This document shows, in pieces, positions 8,502-17,947 of a stretch of 64,000 nt of DNA. The notes under the pieces are model-generated. The model searched no databases, was not told where the DNA came from, and saw only the letters and a list, made by a program, of their open reading frames with translations. The translations under genes and the position numbers were made by a program. Origin of the DNA: Teredinibacter turnerae T7901 (GTDB lineage: Bacteria > Pseudomonadota > Gammaproteobacteria > Pseudomonadales > Cellvibrionaceae); contig NC_012997.1 of NCBI RefSeq assembly GCF_000023025.1, positions 2,167,125 through 2,231,124 on the forward strand, given 5' to 3'. The stretch's first letter is position 1; each line of letters starts with the position of its first letter.

Positions 8502-10820
8502 ATGCCTCTACGTTTTTGTTCGTCTATTGTGTTATCGCTTTGCTTGCTGCCAGCGGCATATGCAGCCAAAGCCCCTCAGCACGATAGCGGTCCGTTTGAC
8601 CTTGCTATCGCTAACGAGGAAAAATTAATTTCCATGCTCAAAAAATCAGGGAAGATTTCGCCTACTGCTTCACGTCACGAAGCCGAGCAGGCGTTATATT
8701 CCATTTTGCGACAGCGCCAACAGGCGGCGCAGGCAGCTTCGTTGACGGTGTCTGAATCCCCGACGCAATTCGCTGTAAAACACCAAAAAAGTAAAAAATT
8801 CACCAAAGCGTCTTTAATGCCTGGCAGTGTTTCCAATGGGGGTGCTGTGCGCAATGTAGTGGTGGAGCCTTACGATGGTGAAAAGAAAACCGCAAAGCTT
8901 CTCACTATTTTGATGGAGTTTCCGGATTACCCGCACAACGCAGTATCAGCGGGTGATACGGATTTTTATTACGAAGATTACAACAAAGAGCACTATGCAG
9001 AATTGTTGTTCAGTGAAGAAAATTTCGCTGGCCCGAACGGTGAATCGCTGATCACTATGCAGGGCTATTACGATGCGCAATCCGGTGGCAGTTACGGTGT
9101 GAGTGGTACCGTTGCTGGCTGGTATATGGCGAGCCATCCTGCAGCCTATTATGGTGGCAACGATCCTTCAACTGAAAATGATTTGGCGCCACGAGAATTG
9201 GTGACTGAAGCGTTGTTAGCCGCGCAGGCTGACCCAACGGTAAACCTAGCTGACTTCGACGTGGAAGATCGTTACGACCTCGATGGCGATGGCGATTATT
9301 GGGAACCCGATGGTCTTGTCGACCATGTCCAGGTTATCCACTCTTCGGTTGGTGAAGAAGCGGGCGGCGGTGCTCTGGGCGATGATGCTATCTGGTCTCA
9401 CCGCTGGAATCTGGGTGACATTTTATTTTTGGAAGACACCCCAACAGACGCACCTTATTGGGATGGCGTCATGGCAGCTTACGATTATACGATTCAACCA
9501 ATCGATGCGGCTGCGGGTGTAATCTGTCATGAATACGGTCACGATCTTGGCCTTCCTGACGAATACGATACTCAGTACAGCGGTCGCGGCGAGCCGGTTT
9601 CTTTCTGGTCACTAATGTCCAGTGGTTCCTGGACAGGTAAAATCGCGGGCACGCAACCATCCGGTTTTAGCCCTTGGGCTAAAGAGTACTTGCAAAGTAC
9701 TCTTGCTGGTAACTGGCAGACTGGCGTTGCAGTGAGCGTGGAAGATCTGGACGCGCACGGTGCATTTTATCTGTTGGATGAAGCGGTCACCAAAGGGACA
9801 AACAACGATGCAATTCGTGTCGATTTGCCACCGAAGAAAACCGTAATCCTTGAGCCTTACAGCGGCGACATGGTGTACTTTAGCGGCTCAGGTAATGATC
9901 TCTTTAATGTACAGGCAATCACTGTCGACCTCACCGGTTCAACTACCGCTGGTTTGTCTTTTATGGCGAATTACGACATTGAGACAGACTGGGATTATGC
10001 CTATGTGACTGTTGATGGTGTGCCGATTCCAGGCAACGTTACCACCACCAGTGACCCCAACGGACAAAATCTTGGTTACGGCATCACCGGTTCAACTCCT
10101 GGCTGGGTTGAAGCACAATTCGATCTCAGCCCTTATGTTGGCGCAGTGGTCGAACTCGGCTTCTACTATGTTACCGACTCCTATGTAGCTAACCCAGGCT
10201 TCTACATGGATGACATCAAAGTCGAACTCGACAGCGTTTCCACGTTGCTTGGTGATGCGGATGGCGAAGATGCCTTTATCTACGATGGTTTCACCAAAGA
10301 CGGCGGTTATGTAAATACCGAGCATTACTATCTGCTGGAATGGCGTACCCATCACGGCATTGATGAGGGCTTGAAATATATCGGTGTTGCAGACAGCTAC
10401 ATGTCGACTAACGAAGGTCTTGTGGTTTGGTACTACGACAGCCTGTTTGGTACTGACAACTGGGTAGGATATCATCCTGGTGAGGGCTTCCTCGGCGTGG
10501 TGGATGCTGATCAGTCTACGTTGTTGTGGAGTGACGGTTATCCGGCTTCAACCCGCTATCAGATACACGATGCTGCCTTCGGTGTTAAACCCGCGCGCCC
10601 GGTAAATGTGACCATTCCCGACGGGTCTGGAAGCTTCCTGCGCCTGGTTGACCGCGATGTTCAACCGGAAGCCTTCTTTAAGGATCACTGGGATTACATC
10701 TCCCCACTGATTCCTGATGCAGGTAAACTGTTGCCAGAATACGGCTTGATGATTCGTGTTGTCGATGATTCGCCAAATGGCTCTGTAGGTAAGGTTCGTA
10801 TTGCCAATCGCAGTAAATAA
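8502..10820 (+). CDS. Secreted M6-family metalloprotease (immune inhibitor A-like)
   Basis: 772 aa from ATG 8502, chosen because it has a ribosome binding site (CAGGGAG, 8488-8494) and begins a clean signal peptide (residues 1-22, cut after AYA). The frame is open to 8415 but the extra residues are not signal-like. A charged pro-region (about 23-130) precedes the catalytic domain. The zinc motif HEYGHDLGLPD begins at residue 343 (His343, Glu344, His347). A jelly-roll/MAM-like domain ('PGFYMDDIKVE') lies around 500-580. The family (InhA, PrtV) digests extracellular proteins. It is followed by a strong terminator and probably transcribed alone. Confidence 0.93.
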   Translation: MPLRFCSSIVLSLCLLPAAYAAKAPQHDSGPFDLAIANEEKLISMLKKSGKISPTASRHEAEQALYSILRQRQQAAQAASLTVSESPTQFAVKHQKSKKFTKASLMPGSVSNGGAVRNVVVEPYDGEKKTAKLLTILMEFPDYPHNAVSAGDTDFYYEDYNKEHYAELLFSEENFAGPNGESLITMQGYYDAQSGGSYGVSGTVAGWYMASHPAAYYGGNDPSTENDLAPRELVTEALLAAQADPTVNLADFDVEDRYDLDGDGDYWEPDGLVDHVQVIHSSVGEEAGGGALGDDAIWSHRWNLGDILFLEDTPTDAPYWDGVMAAYDYTIQPIDAAAGVICHEYGHDLGLPDEYDTQYSGRGEPVSFWSLMSSGSWTGKIAGTQPSGFSPWAKEYLQSTLAGNWQTGVAVSVEDLDAHGAFYLLDEAVTKGTNNDAIRVDLPPKKTVILEPYSGDMVYFSGSGNDLFNVQAITVDLTGSTTAGLSFMANYDIETDWDYAYVTVDGVPIPGNVTTTSDPNGQNLGYGITGSTPGWVEAQFDLSPYVGAVVELGFYYVTDSYVANPGFYMDDIKVELDSVSTLLGDADGEDAFIYDGFTKDGGYVNTEHYYLLEWRTHHGIDEGLKYIGVADSYMSTNEGLVVWYYDSLFGTDNWVGYHPGEGFLGVVDADQSTLLWSDGYPASTRYQIHDAAFGVKPARPVNVTIPDGSGSFLRLVDRDVQPEAFFKDHWDYISPLIPDAGKLLPEYGLMIRVVDDSPNGSVGKVRIANRSK

Positions 10821-10843
10821 CCCCGTCAATCTGTGACGTTAAT

Positions 10844-10875
10844 AAAGCCGATAACTTCGTTATCGGCTTTTTTTA
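10844..10875 (+). terminator. Rho-independent terminator after the M6 protease gene
   Basis: An 11-12 bp perfect stem (AAAGCCGATAA with its complement) around a CTTCG loop, followed by a T-run at 10868-10874. It overlaps the 3' end of the convergent small gene. Confidence 0.9.
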
Positions 10876-11207
10876 TTCCTGAGTTTTAGTAGTTCGCGCT
10901 GGGTTGTTATTGAAAATTCCGTCGATTTGGTTTTTTCTCCAACCTTGACTCCGGAGGGTAAGAGTTTAAATTGATCGCCATCCTCCAATACGCGTGCATA
11001 TTCGTAGTTGCCACTTTGTTTGTTAAACACCACTACTTCTCCGCGATGGGTAACGAACCATTGCAATCCATCAGCCTTCATTCGCTGCAGATGTATCTGG
11101 TCGCCATTTGACTGGTTGAAGATCTGCGCAGGTCTAGCGGGAGGTGTAGCGCTTGCCGCACCGGTAATTGCGAAAGTGATAATAAAAACCATAAAACGTG
11201 TTTGCAT
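10860..11207 (-). CDS. Small secreted protein resembling an M6-protease N-terminal pro-domain
   Basis: 115 aa from ATG 11207, which has GGGGGA just upstream and opens a signal peptide (residues 1-20, ending GAASA). The frame is open further to 11315 but lacks signal character there. The mature part reads 'IFNQSNGDQIHLQR', a 'GLQWFVTHRGEVVVFNK' stretch, then 'GNYEYARVLEDGDQFKLLPSG'. That order (polar phrase, hydrophobic GD/W core, 'Y.YA', 'LLPSG..VG') recalls the N-terminal pro-region of many M6 proteases, but no catalytic domain follows. It is convergent with the M6 protease gene, whose own pro-region differs. It could be a free-standing inhibitor or folding helper; this is inference. Confidence 0.6.
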   Translation of the reverse strand: MQTRFMVFIITFAITGAASATPPARPAQIFNQSNGDQIHLQRMKADGLQWFVTHRGEVVVFNKQSGNYEYARVLEDGDQFKLLPSGVKVGEKTKSTEFSITTQRELLKLRNKKSR

Positions 11208-11450
11208 ACATCCCCCGTAATCAAAATAGGTGTTTGTTTGTGCTCGGAATTGGTCTGCATTGTAGCTTCTGAACATGGATTCTGGCCGCTGAGCAATAGC
11301 TTGGTTAAGTGACATACCTTAAGCGACAAATACCGGGCGAGCGCCTGAATAGTTGCTGAAAAGCACTGCACAGTTCTCGAGTGTCTGCTTGCAATGTTGA
11401 AGTGATATAGTGTTTCTTATTTTGAGTGAATGAAAGAGGCTAGGTTCCTG

Positions 11451-12056
11451 ATGCATGCTATTTCCACAATTCTATTCGATTTGGGTGGTGTTTTATTGGA
11501 ATTAGATGGGCTGCCCATTAAAGACAGCTGGGTTGATGATCCGATACCAGCGGAACAAAACTGGTTGGCTTGGCTGCGATCACCCACCGTCAAAGAGTTT
11601 GAAACTGGGCAGATTAGTGAAGAGGAGTTTGTCGCGGGTGTCGTGAGGGAATTTAATCTCAAAATAGATGAGCAAATGTTTCGCGAGGCATTTATTCGCT
11701 GGCCTAAGTCCCTGTTCACAGGTGCAGCAGGCCTGCTCGAGCAATTAAAACCCCAGTATAATCTGGCATTTTTTTCAAACACCAATCGCCTGCATCTTCC
11801 TAGATTACTTCACGACTTAAATTTGGCGAGTTATTTCAATCACACCTATGCCTCTTGTGAGATCGGTTTATTTAAGCCGGATGTAGAGAGCTTTATCTAT
11901 GTGGCCAACGATATGCAAGTTGCCCCTGAACATGTCCTATTTATCGACGACAATCAGATAAATGTCGAAGGGGCGGTCGCCGCAGGAATGCAAGGGAAAA
12001 GAGCCGTAGGGCTGGACGAAGTGAAGGCAGTGTTAGCTGAATTCGGTTTGTTGTAG
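11451..12056 (+). CDS. HAD-superfamily phosphatase, YihX-like
   Basis: 201 aa from ATG 11451; an in-frame ATG at 11430 would add seven residues. HAD motifs: FDLGG (9-13, nucleophile Asp10), 'FFSNTNRLH' (motif II), 'GLFKPD' (motif III lysine) and 'LFIDDNQINVEGA' (motif IV). The usual second Asp of DxD is Gly, as in E. coli YihX ('FDLGN'), which hydrolyses alpha-glucose 1-phosphate. The 'SNTNRLH' phrase is also YihX-like, so a small sugar-phosphate substrate is likely. It stands alone between oppositely oriented neighbours. Confidence 0.88.
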   Translation: MHAISTILFDLGGVLLELDGLPIKDSWVDDPIPAEQNWLAWLRSPTVKEFETGQISEEEFVAGVVREFNLKIDEQMFREAFIRWPKSLFTGAAGLLEQLKPQYNLAFFSNTNRLHLPRLLHDLNLASYFNHTYASCEIGLFKPDVESFIYVANDMQVAPEHVLFIDDNQINVEGAVAAGMQGKRAVGLDEVKAVLAEFGLL

Positions 12057-12207
12057 ACCTAGTGAGATAAGTGTTATTTATCAATATCACAACCGTTATT
12101 CAGCTTCAGTTGTATTTCTCAGCGACGAATAAATATAGCAACCAAGCGGTTTTAGGTAACAGCAAAATCAGGTAGTATTTCTGCTGAAAATTTAATAGGA
12201 AAAAACT

Positions 12208-14037
12208 ATGCCCATTACTCTTAGGACTTTCGTTTTGCCTCTCGCGGCGTGTGCACTTATGGCGTGTAATCAGCCAGAAAAAGGCAGTGACGCTGCAAAA
12301 GCCAACGCCGAACAATACAATGAGGAAAGCGCTAAAGCCTTTTTAAAGGAGGCGGAAGCGGAGCTAGGAGACGCATCGCTATTTTTAAATCATGCGTCCT
12401 GGCTGGCTGCGACCTATATCAACTTTGATAGCCAGGAAGTCGAAGCGCGCGCAGGCAAAGAGTTCACCCTGAAAACGGTGCAGTTTGCCAAGCAAGTCAA
12501 AAAGTGGGATGGCGCTGATCTTACCCCGGATACTCGTCGCCAACTCGACGGTTTGCGGCTGGCCTTGAGTTTTCCTGCGCCAGACGACGAAAAGTTGGCG
12601 AGTGAGCTAGCGCAAATTGGTTCCAAAATGCAAGGTATGTACGGCGCTGGTCAATATTGTATGGCCGATGGTAATTGCATGTCACTTGGTGATATGAGCA
12701 AAATCCTAGCGGAAAGCGATGATCCTGAATTGATGAAATCCGTGTGGGCCGGGTGGCGCGATGTCTCTCCGCCTATGCGTGGCCTGTACGAAAGACAGGT
12801 TGAGATTGCCAATCAGGGGGCGCAGGATCTTGGTTACGCGAACCTGGCGGATCTCTGGCGTTCCAACTACGATATGCAGCCCGAAGCGTTTGCCGCTGAC
12901 GTCGATGCACAATGGGACAAAGTGAAGCCCTTCTATGAAGCTTTACACTGCCACGTACGGGCTAAATTGAATGAATTCTATGGCGATGACGTTGTGCCGT
13001 CCCAAGGTAAAATCCCAGCTCATTTACTTGGTAATATGTGGGCACAAACCTGGTCAAATGTATACGATAAAGTGAAACCGGAAGTCAGCTCCAGCTACAA
13101 CCTTACCTCATTGATTGAGAAAAAGGGTATGACTGAACTGGATATGGTAAAAACCGGCGAGGCATTTTTCTCATCTATTGGATTTGAGCCACTTCCAGAG
13201 ACTTTTTGGGAACGCTCAATGTTCACCAAGCCACGTGATCGTGATGTTGTCTGTCACGCGAGTGCCTGGGACCTGGATGATAAAGACGATCTGCGGATTA
13301 AAATGTGTATTCAGAAAAACGCAGAAGATTTTCAAACCATTCATCACGAACTGGGCCACAATTATTATCAGCGTGCGTATAAAGAGCAGCCCTTTATCTA
13401 CCGTGGCAGCGCTAACGACGGCTTCCATGAAGCGCTCGGCGATACGGTAGCTCTGTCTATTACGCCCAGCTATCTGGTGCAGATTGGCCTGCTGGATAAA
13501 GAGCCGCCTGTAGACGAGGATCTTGGCCAGCTGCTCGAGTTGGCTCTCGATAAAATTGCATTTCTTCCGTTTGGGTTGCTCGTAGACAAGTGGCGCTGGC
13601 AGGTGTTCAGCGGCGAACTTGCACCAGCGGATTACAATAAAGGCTGGTGGGAATTGCGTGAGAAGTATCAAGGCATCGCCGCTCCGGTAGCGCGTTCGGA
13701 AGAAGATTTCGACCCGGGTGCGAAGTACCATATCCCCGGCAATACACCTTACACGCGGTATTTCCTTGCATTTATTCAGCAATTTCAGTTTCACAAAGCG
13801 TTGTGTGAAACCGCAGGTTATGAAGGGCCGCTACACCGGTGTTCTATCTATGGTAATGAGGCTGCGGGCGCTAAGTTGAAAGCCATGATGGAAATGGGAA
13901 GCAGTAAACCCTGGCAAGAAGCTATGGCCGCAGTGACTGGGCAAGAGACGCTAGATGCATCTGCGATTATCGACTATTTTGCACCGGTAAAAGCCTGGCT
14001 CGATGAGCAAAATAAAGGGCGAAGCTGCGGTTGGTAA
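12208..14037 (+). CDS. M2-family peptidyl-dipeptidase (ACE-like), lipoprotein
   Basis: 609 aa. The first 20 residues form a lipoprotein signal with lipobox LMAC (Cys20), so it is probably anchored in the outer membrane facing the periplasm. The helical peptidase contains HELGH (His380, Glu381, His384) and the third zinc ligand in GFHEALGD (Glu408), exactly as in angiotensin-converting enzyme. M2 enzymes remove C-terminal dipeptides from oligopeptides. Next to a secreted protease and a di/tripeptide symporter, it likely trims imported peptide fragments into dipeptides. RBS AATAGGA precedes the ATG; a terminator follows. Confidence 0.95.
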   Translation: MPITLRTFVLPLAACALMACNQPEKGSDAAKANAEQYNEESAKAFLKEAEAELGDASLFLNHASWLAATYINFDSQEVEARAGKEFTLKTVQFAKQVKKWDGADLTPDTRRQLDGLRLALSFPAPDDEKLASELAQIGSKMQGMYGAGQYCMADGNCMSLGDMSKILAESDDPELMKSVWAGWRDVSPPMRGLYERQVEIANQGAQDLGYANLADLWRSNYDMQPEAFAADVDAQWDKVKPFYEALHCHVRAKLNEFYGDDVVPSQGKIPAHLLGNMWAQTWSNVYDKVKPEVSSSYNLTSLIEKKGMTELDMVKTGEAFFSSIGFEPLPETFWERSMFTKPRDRDVVCHASAWDLDDKDDLRIKMCIQKNAEDFQTIHHELGHNYYQRAYKEQPFIYRGSANDGFHEALGDTVALSITPSYLVQIGLLDKEPPVDEDLGQLLELALDKIAFLPFGLLVDKWRWQVFSGELAPADYNKGWWELREKYQGIAAPVARSEEDFDPGAKYHIPGNTPYTRYFLAFIQQFQFHKALCETAGYEGPLHRCSIYGNEAAGAKLKAMMEMGSSKPWQEAMAAVTGQETLDASAIIDYFAPVKAWLDEQNKGRSCGW

Positions 14038-14057
14038 TCTGCCAGAAAATTACTTTG

Positions 14058-14084
14058 AAGCGCCTTTTTTGGCGCTTTTTTTTG
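14058..14084 (+). terminator. Rho-independent terminator after the M2 peptidase gene
   Basis: Stem AAGCGCC / GGCGCTT with a T6 loop followed by a run of T. The GGCGCTTTTTT unit is repeated once more just downstream. Confidence 0.8.
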
Positions 14085-14374
14085 GCGCTTTTTTGGATTA
14101 GTGGTCGCGGCTTTTTCTCGGTAATTTGAAAGTGAAAACGCTATGCGTATTTATTTATTAAAATCGTTGGGGTAAGCGCGATTGAATAGATGGGATCATC
14201 TATTTATATCCCAGGTTAATAGTATCTGTGTTGACTGAGGTTTGATTCAGGAAGGTGTTGTTTTAGCGCACGGCTCAATAGATTATTTTCATTGAACGGC
14301 TGCGAACAGGTAGACCTCGCGGTCAAACTGTTCGCAGCGGGTTACGGCATTCAGCTTTAATGTTCGACTTACGG
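14085..14374. other. Intergenic region with a nested hairpin, 3' of the peptide symporter gene
   Basis: Between the convergent M2 and POT genes. The notable element is a perfect 11-bp inverted repeat GCTGCGAACAG (14299-14309) with CTGTTCGCAGC (14328-14338), enclosing a small GACC-TCGC-GGTC hairpin. There is no T-run on either strand, so it is a weak candidate for a terminator or mRNA 3'-end stabiliser of the symporter transcript. Confidence 0.5.
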
Positions 14375-16135
14375 TTAGTGGATACCGCGCATTCCTCTTT
14401 TGAGGAAGGGTGATATCACAAACATAAATACTGCTACACCAATACCCAGCCACATCAAAAACGAGTAGAGCTGGGTATAAGTCGCAAGCATAGCGACCGG
14501 GTCGGCTGCATCAGCATTGGCATTGATGGAAGCCATTTTGCCGATACGTGTGGCTATTGTCTCCGAAAGAGCGGTTGCCAAAAACCAAGTCCCCATACTG
14601 ACGCTCATCACCTTTGAGATTGAGAGCTTACTCACAGCAGACAAGCCAACAGGTGATATACAAAGCTCGCCAGTGGTATGGAGCAAGTAGGCCAGCACCA
14701 GCCAAATCATTCCCACTTTCCCTGCTTCGTTGGGAAATTGTGCACCAATAACCAGTGCGCCGAACCCCAGACCTGCCTGTAAAATTCCCAGGCTAAATTT
14801 AACCGGTGTCGAAGGTTCCAGATTGCGTTTACCGAGCCAGGTCCACAGCCATGCGAGGGGGATAGCCAAAAGCATGATAAAGCCCGCATTAAGCGACCCA
14901 AACATGGAAGCACGAATTTCGCCACCACCAAAAGAGCGGTCCAGAACTCGATCAGCGTAGAGCGTCATACTGCCAGCTGACTGCTCGAACAGCGCCCAGA
15001 ACACGACTGACGAAAGAATCAGAATCATCAGTACAACCGTTCTGCTGTACTCAGGCGATTTATTATTTTTGAATCCATAGATAATAAATATAACCAGACC
15101 CAGCAGCATTAATCCCAAGCCAATATCGTTATCAGTGAACGCCCAAAATAAGCCGCTCGCGATAGAGAAAACAGCAAGGACGAGCGCCGGTTTATCGCTG
15201 ATCATTGAGCCGTGCTCGTAGCTGAAGGCATAAAGAATCAAACAGACGATGGCAATGATCAAAAGACTGTTCTGTGTTAGGTGAACGATGGGCTCGTGTT
15301 GTACCAGAATCCAGACGAAGCCAAGGCTCAAAATCGCTGCAACATAAATCGTGTTTTCAACACTAAGCAGGCCTAATACTTTGGTTTTTAATTTTTCGGG
15401 TTCGCTTGGCTCTGCATGACCGTAAAGATATTTTTGGCCCCAGCTAAAACTGACAAGTCCGAGTAGCATACCAACGCCAGCCGCACCAAAACCGTAGCTC
15501 CAGCCGAATGTTTCTCCCAGCCAGCCACATAGCAGCGTGGCGAAAAACGAACCAATATTGATCCCCATATAATAAATGGTGTAACCCGCATCCCGCCGTG
15601 TGTCGTTTTCACCATAGAGGCGACCGACAATGGAAGAAATGTTAGGTTTTAAAAACCCAACTCCGACGGTGATGAGCGCTAAAGCAAAAAAGAAGACATT
15701 TAACGCGACGCGATCCTGCACTATAACGTCTTGTGCGAGCGTTGTTCCCGCAAGATAGCTAACCCCAGTGGAGGAGACTATGGAGTCTTTGAGTACAGTA
15801 CCTGCTGCATACACGCTTGCAGCGCTACCTTCGTAGGCCATAGTGGCGTGTCCCAGCGCCAGTAGTATGCCGCCGAACATCACCGACTTACGCATGCCAA
15901 GATAACGGTCCGCAATCAGTCCGCCAATCAATGGCAAGGCATAAACCAAGCCTGCGTACGCCCCAAGCACATCGTAGCCTGCACCGTCGGAGAAAAGGTG
16001 ATATTTAGTAAGGTAAAGTAACAGCAAATATTTCATGCCGTAAAAAGAAAAGCGCTCCCACAACTCAGTTGTAAAGCAAACGAAAAGTCCGGCAGGGTGG
16101 CCGAAGAGTTCTTTTTGTTGCAACGATGATTGCAC
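14375..16135 (-). CDS. POT/PTR-family proton-coupled peptide transporter
   Basis: 586 aa, longer than E. coli DtpA (about 500). Inner-membrane symporter of the major facilitator type that imports di- and tripeptides with protons. The family ExxER motif is at residues 24-28 (TELWERFSFYG), and about 14 hydrophobic segments can be counted. The extra length falls in the middle loop and helices around 240-330. The start is GTG at 16135 with GGGAG six bases upstream. It is convergent with the M2 dipeptidase gene and downstream of the peptide ABC operon on the same strand, so all three fit one peptide-use pathway. Confidence 0.93.
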   Translation of the reverse strand: MQSSLQQKELFGHPAGLFVCFTTELWERFSFYGMKYLLLLYLTKYHLFSDGAGYDVLGAYAGLVYALPLIGGLIADRYLGMRKSVMFGGILLALGHATMAYEGSAASVYAAGTVLKDSIVSSTGVSYLAGTTLAQDVIVQDRVALNVFFFALALITVGVGFLKPNISSIVGRLYGENDTRRDAGYTIYYMGINIGSFFATLLCGWLGETFGWSYGFGAAGVGMLLGLVSFSWGQKYLYGHAEPSEPEKLKTKVLGLLSVENTIYVAAILSLGFVWILVQHEPIVHLTQNSLLIIAIVCLILYAFSYEHGSMISDKPALVLAVFSIASGLFWAFTDNDIGLGLMLLGLVIFIIYGFKNNKSPEYSRTVVLMILILSSVVFWALFEQSAGSMTLYADRVLDRSFGGGEIRASMFGSLNAGFIMLLAIPLAWLWTWLGKRNLEPSTPVKFSLGILQAGLGFGALVIGAQFPNEAGKVGMIWLVLAYLLHTTGELCISPVGLSAVSKLSISKVMSVSMGTWFLATALSETIATRIGKMASINANADAADPVAMLATYTQLYSFLMWLGIGVAVFMFVISPFLKRGMRGIH

Positions 16136-16334
16136 GTTTTACTCCCAAAGTAATAAATAAGGCAGGCAGGATCTGATTGCCTATCTTCAAGTTCTGCAGC
16201 CCGGGGTTAACTAGCTGCAGCGTTCTACTTCCCAACAAAGCTTGGGGCGTCGGTGGTTTACATTTTGTAAATGTTCGTGTTGATTCGTCGTCATAGAGAG
16301 CCACCCGTTCAATGTCGGGGTAGTGTGGCCTGGT

Positions 16335-17942
16335 TTAAGCAAACTGCGGAATTGCAGCTAATAGTTGCCTGGTGTAGTCCTGCTGTGGATTGTTGAACAA
16401 GCTCTCGGTTTCGCCTTGCTCTACAATCTTGCCGCGATTCATTACAATAACTCGGTCGCACAAGTACCTTACTACGGCGAGATCGTGAGAAATAAATAGC
16501 ATGGTCAGGCCGCGTTTTTCTGCCAGATTTAGTATCAGCTCGAGTATTTGCGCCTGAATAGTTACATCAAGCGCTGAAACAGGCTCGTCGGCAACGATAA
16601 ATTGCGGGTCTGGCGCGAGTGCACGGGCTATTGCGATTCGCTGGCGTTGGCCGCCAGAAAATTCGTGCGGGTATTTACGGATGTGTTTGCGTTCCAGGCC
16701 AACATCGTCGAGCAGCTCATTGATTTTTTGCACAATATTTTTGGGCGTTGCGATTTTATGCTTGAGAAGCGGCTCTGCGAGTGTGTCATACACGGTGTAG
16801 CGCGGATTTAAAGACGCAAATGGGTCCTGGAAAATCATTTGGAAGTTTTTGCGGGCATCCCGCAGCTGGCGGGGACTAAGGCGATCTACTTGCTGATTGC
16901 CAATAAATATGCCGTCAGATTCGCTCTCGATTAGCCGAATAATACTTCTACCTAAAGTGGACTTTCCGGAACCGGACTCACCCACTAAACCCAGAATTTC
17001 ACCGCGTTTTATCTCAAGGCTGATGTTATCAACAGCTTTGAAGGATTCGTGCTTCTGGCTAAACATACCGCCTGAGTGGGTAACATATGTTTTGTTAACA
17101 CTCTCAACTCGTACAAGGGGTTTTTCATTGAGTACAGTTTGCGCTGGTACTGGCTTAGCTGAATCAGGTACTGCGGCGATCAATTTTTGCGTGTAGGGGT
17201 GCTTCTGCTGCGTGAATACTTCCTGGGCGGTGCCTTTTTCGACGACTTCACCACTTTTCATAACCATGATGTCGTCTGCTAGCTTGGAAATAACTGCGAG
17301 ATCATGGGTAATAAAAATAACACCCAGGTTATGACTGGCCTGTAGTTTTTTAATAAGCTCGAGGATTTGCGCTTGGATGGTTACATCCAGCGCTGTTGTG
17401 GGCTCGTCCGCGACCAGTAACTTGGGCTCTGTGATGAGTGCCATAGCAATCATCACGCGCTGGCGCATGCCACCAGAAAATTCGTGGGGGTAGGCATCCA
17501 GGCGATTTTCAGCGTTTACAATACCAACTTCCTGTAGTGCTTTGAGCGCTTTTTGGCGAGCGGTCTTTTTATCGGCTTTGAAGTGGAGGCGGTAGGCTTC
17601 CATCAACTGCTTTCCGATGGTCATAAAAGGGTTGAGCGAGGTCATAGGGTCTTGGAAGATCATACTAATCTTGCGACCGCGTACTTCGCGTAACTCTTTT
17701 TCACTCATCTTGAGAAGGTCTTTGCCTTCAAAAACCGCTGTACCACTCTCCACTTTGCCTGGCGGCGAAGGAATTAAACCGAGGATACTGTAACAGGATA
17801 CAGATTTCCCCGAGCCGGATTCGCCAACAATCCCAAGAATTTTGCCGGCTTCGAGTTCGAAACTGACATTTTTGACGGCATTCGTAACGCCTTCCCGGGT
17901 GTAAAAATTGGTCGTTAAATTAGAGACGGAAAGTAAACTCAT
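16335..17942 (-). CDS. Peptide ABC transporter, double ATP-binding subunit (OppDF/YejF/NppD type)
   Basis: 535 aa containing two complete ABC ATPase domains in one chain, as in E. coli YejF and P. aeruginosa NppD, where other systems use separate OppD and OppF. The first half has P-loop GESGSGKS (40-47), signature FSGGMRQR (155-162) and Walker B 'LLVADE' (about 175-180). The second half has P-loop GESGSGKS (321-328), signature FSGGQRQR and its own Walker B. It powers import of oligopeptides through the two permeases encoded just upstream, five bases before its start. Last gene of the operon. Confidence 0.94.
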   Translation of the reverse strand: MSLLSVSNLTTNFYTREGVTNAVKNVSFELEAGKILGIVGESGSGKSVSCYSILGLIPSPPGKVESGTAVFEGKDLLKMSEKELREVRGRKISMIFQDPMTSLNPFMTIGKQLMEAYRLHFKADKKTARQKALKALQEVGIVNAENRLDAYPHEFSGGMRQRVMIAMALITEPKLLVADEPTTALDVTIQAQILELIKKLQASHNLGVIFITHDLAVISKLADDIMVMKSGEVVEKGTAQEVFTQQKHPYTQKLIAAVPDSAKPVPAQTVLNEKPLVRVESVNKTYVTHSGGMFSQKHESFKAVDNISLEIKRGEILGLVGESGSGKSTLGRSIIRLIESESDGIFIGNQQVDRLSPRQLRDARKNFQMIFQDPFASLNPRYTVYDTLAEPLLKHKIATPKNIVQKINELLDDVGLERKHIRKYPHEFSGGQRQRIAIARALAPDPQFIVADEPVSALDVTIQAQILELILNLAEKRGLTMLFISHDLAVVRYLCDRVIVMNRGKIVEQGETESLFNNPQQDYTRQLLAAIPQFA

Positions 17943-17947
17943 ACCAT

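Noticed and set aside
13216-13794. 192 aa minus-strand frame
   Set aside because: Antisense to the catalytic part of the M2 peptidase gene, including its zinc motif.
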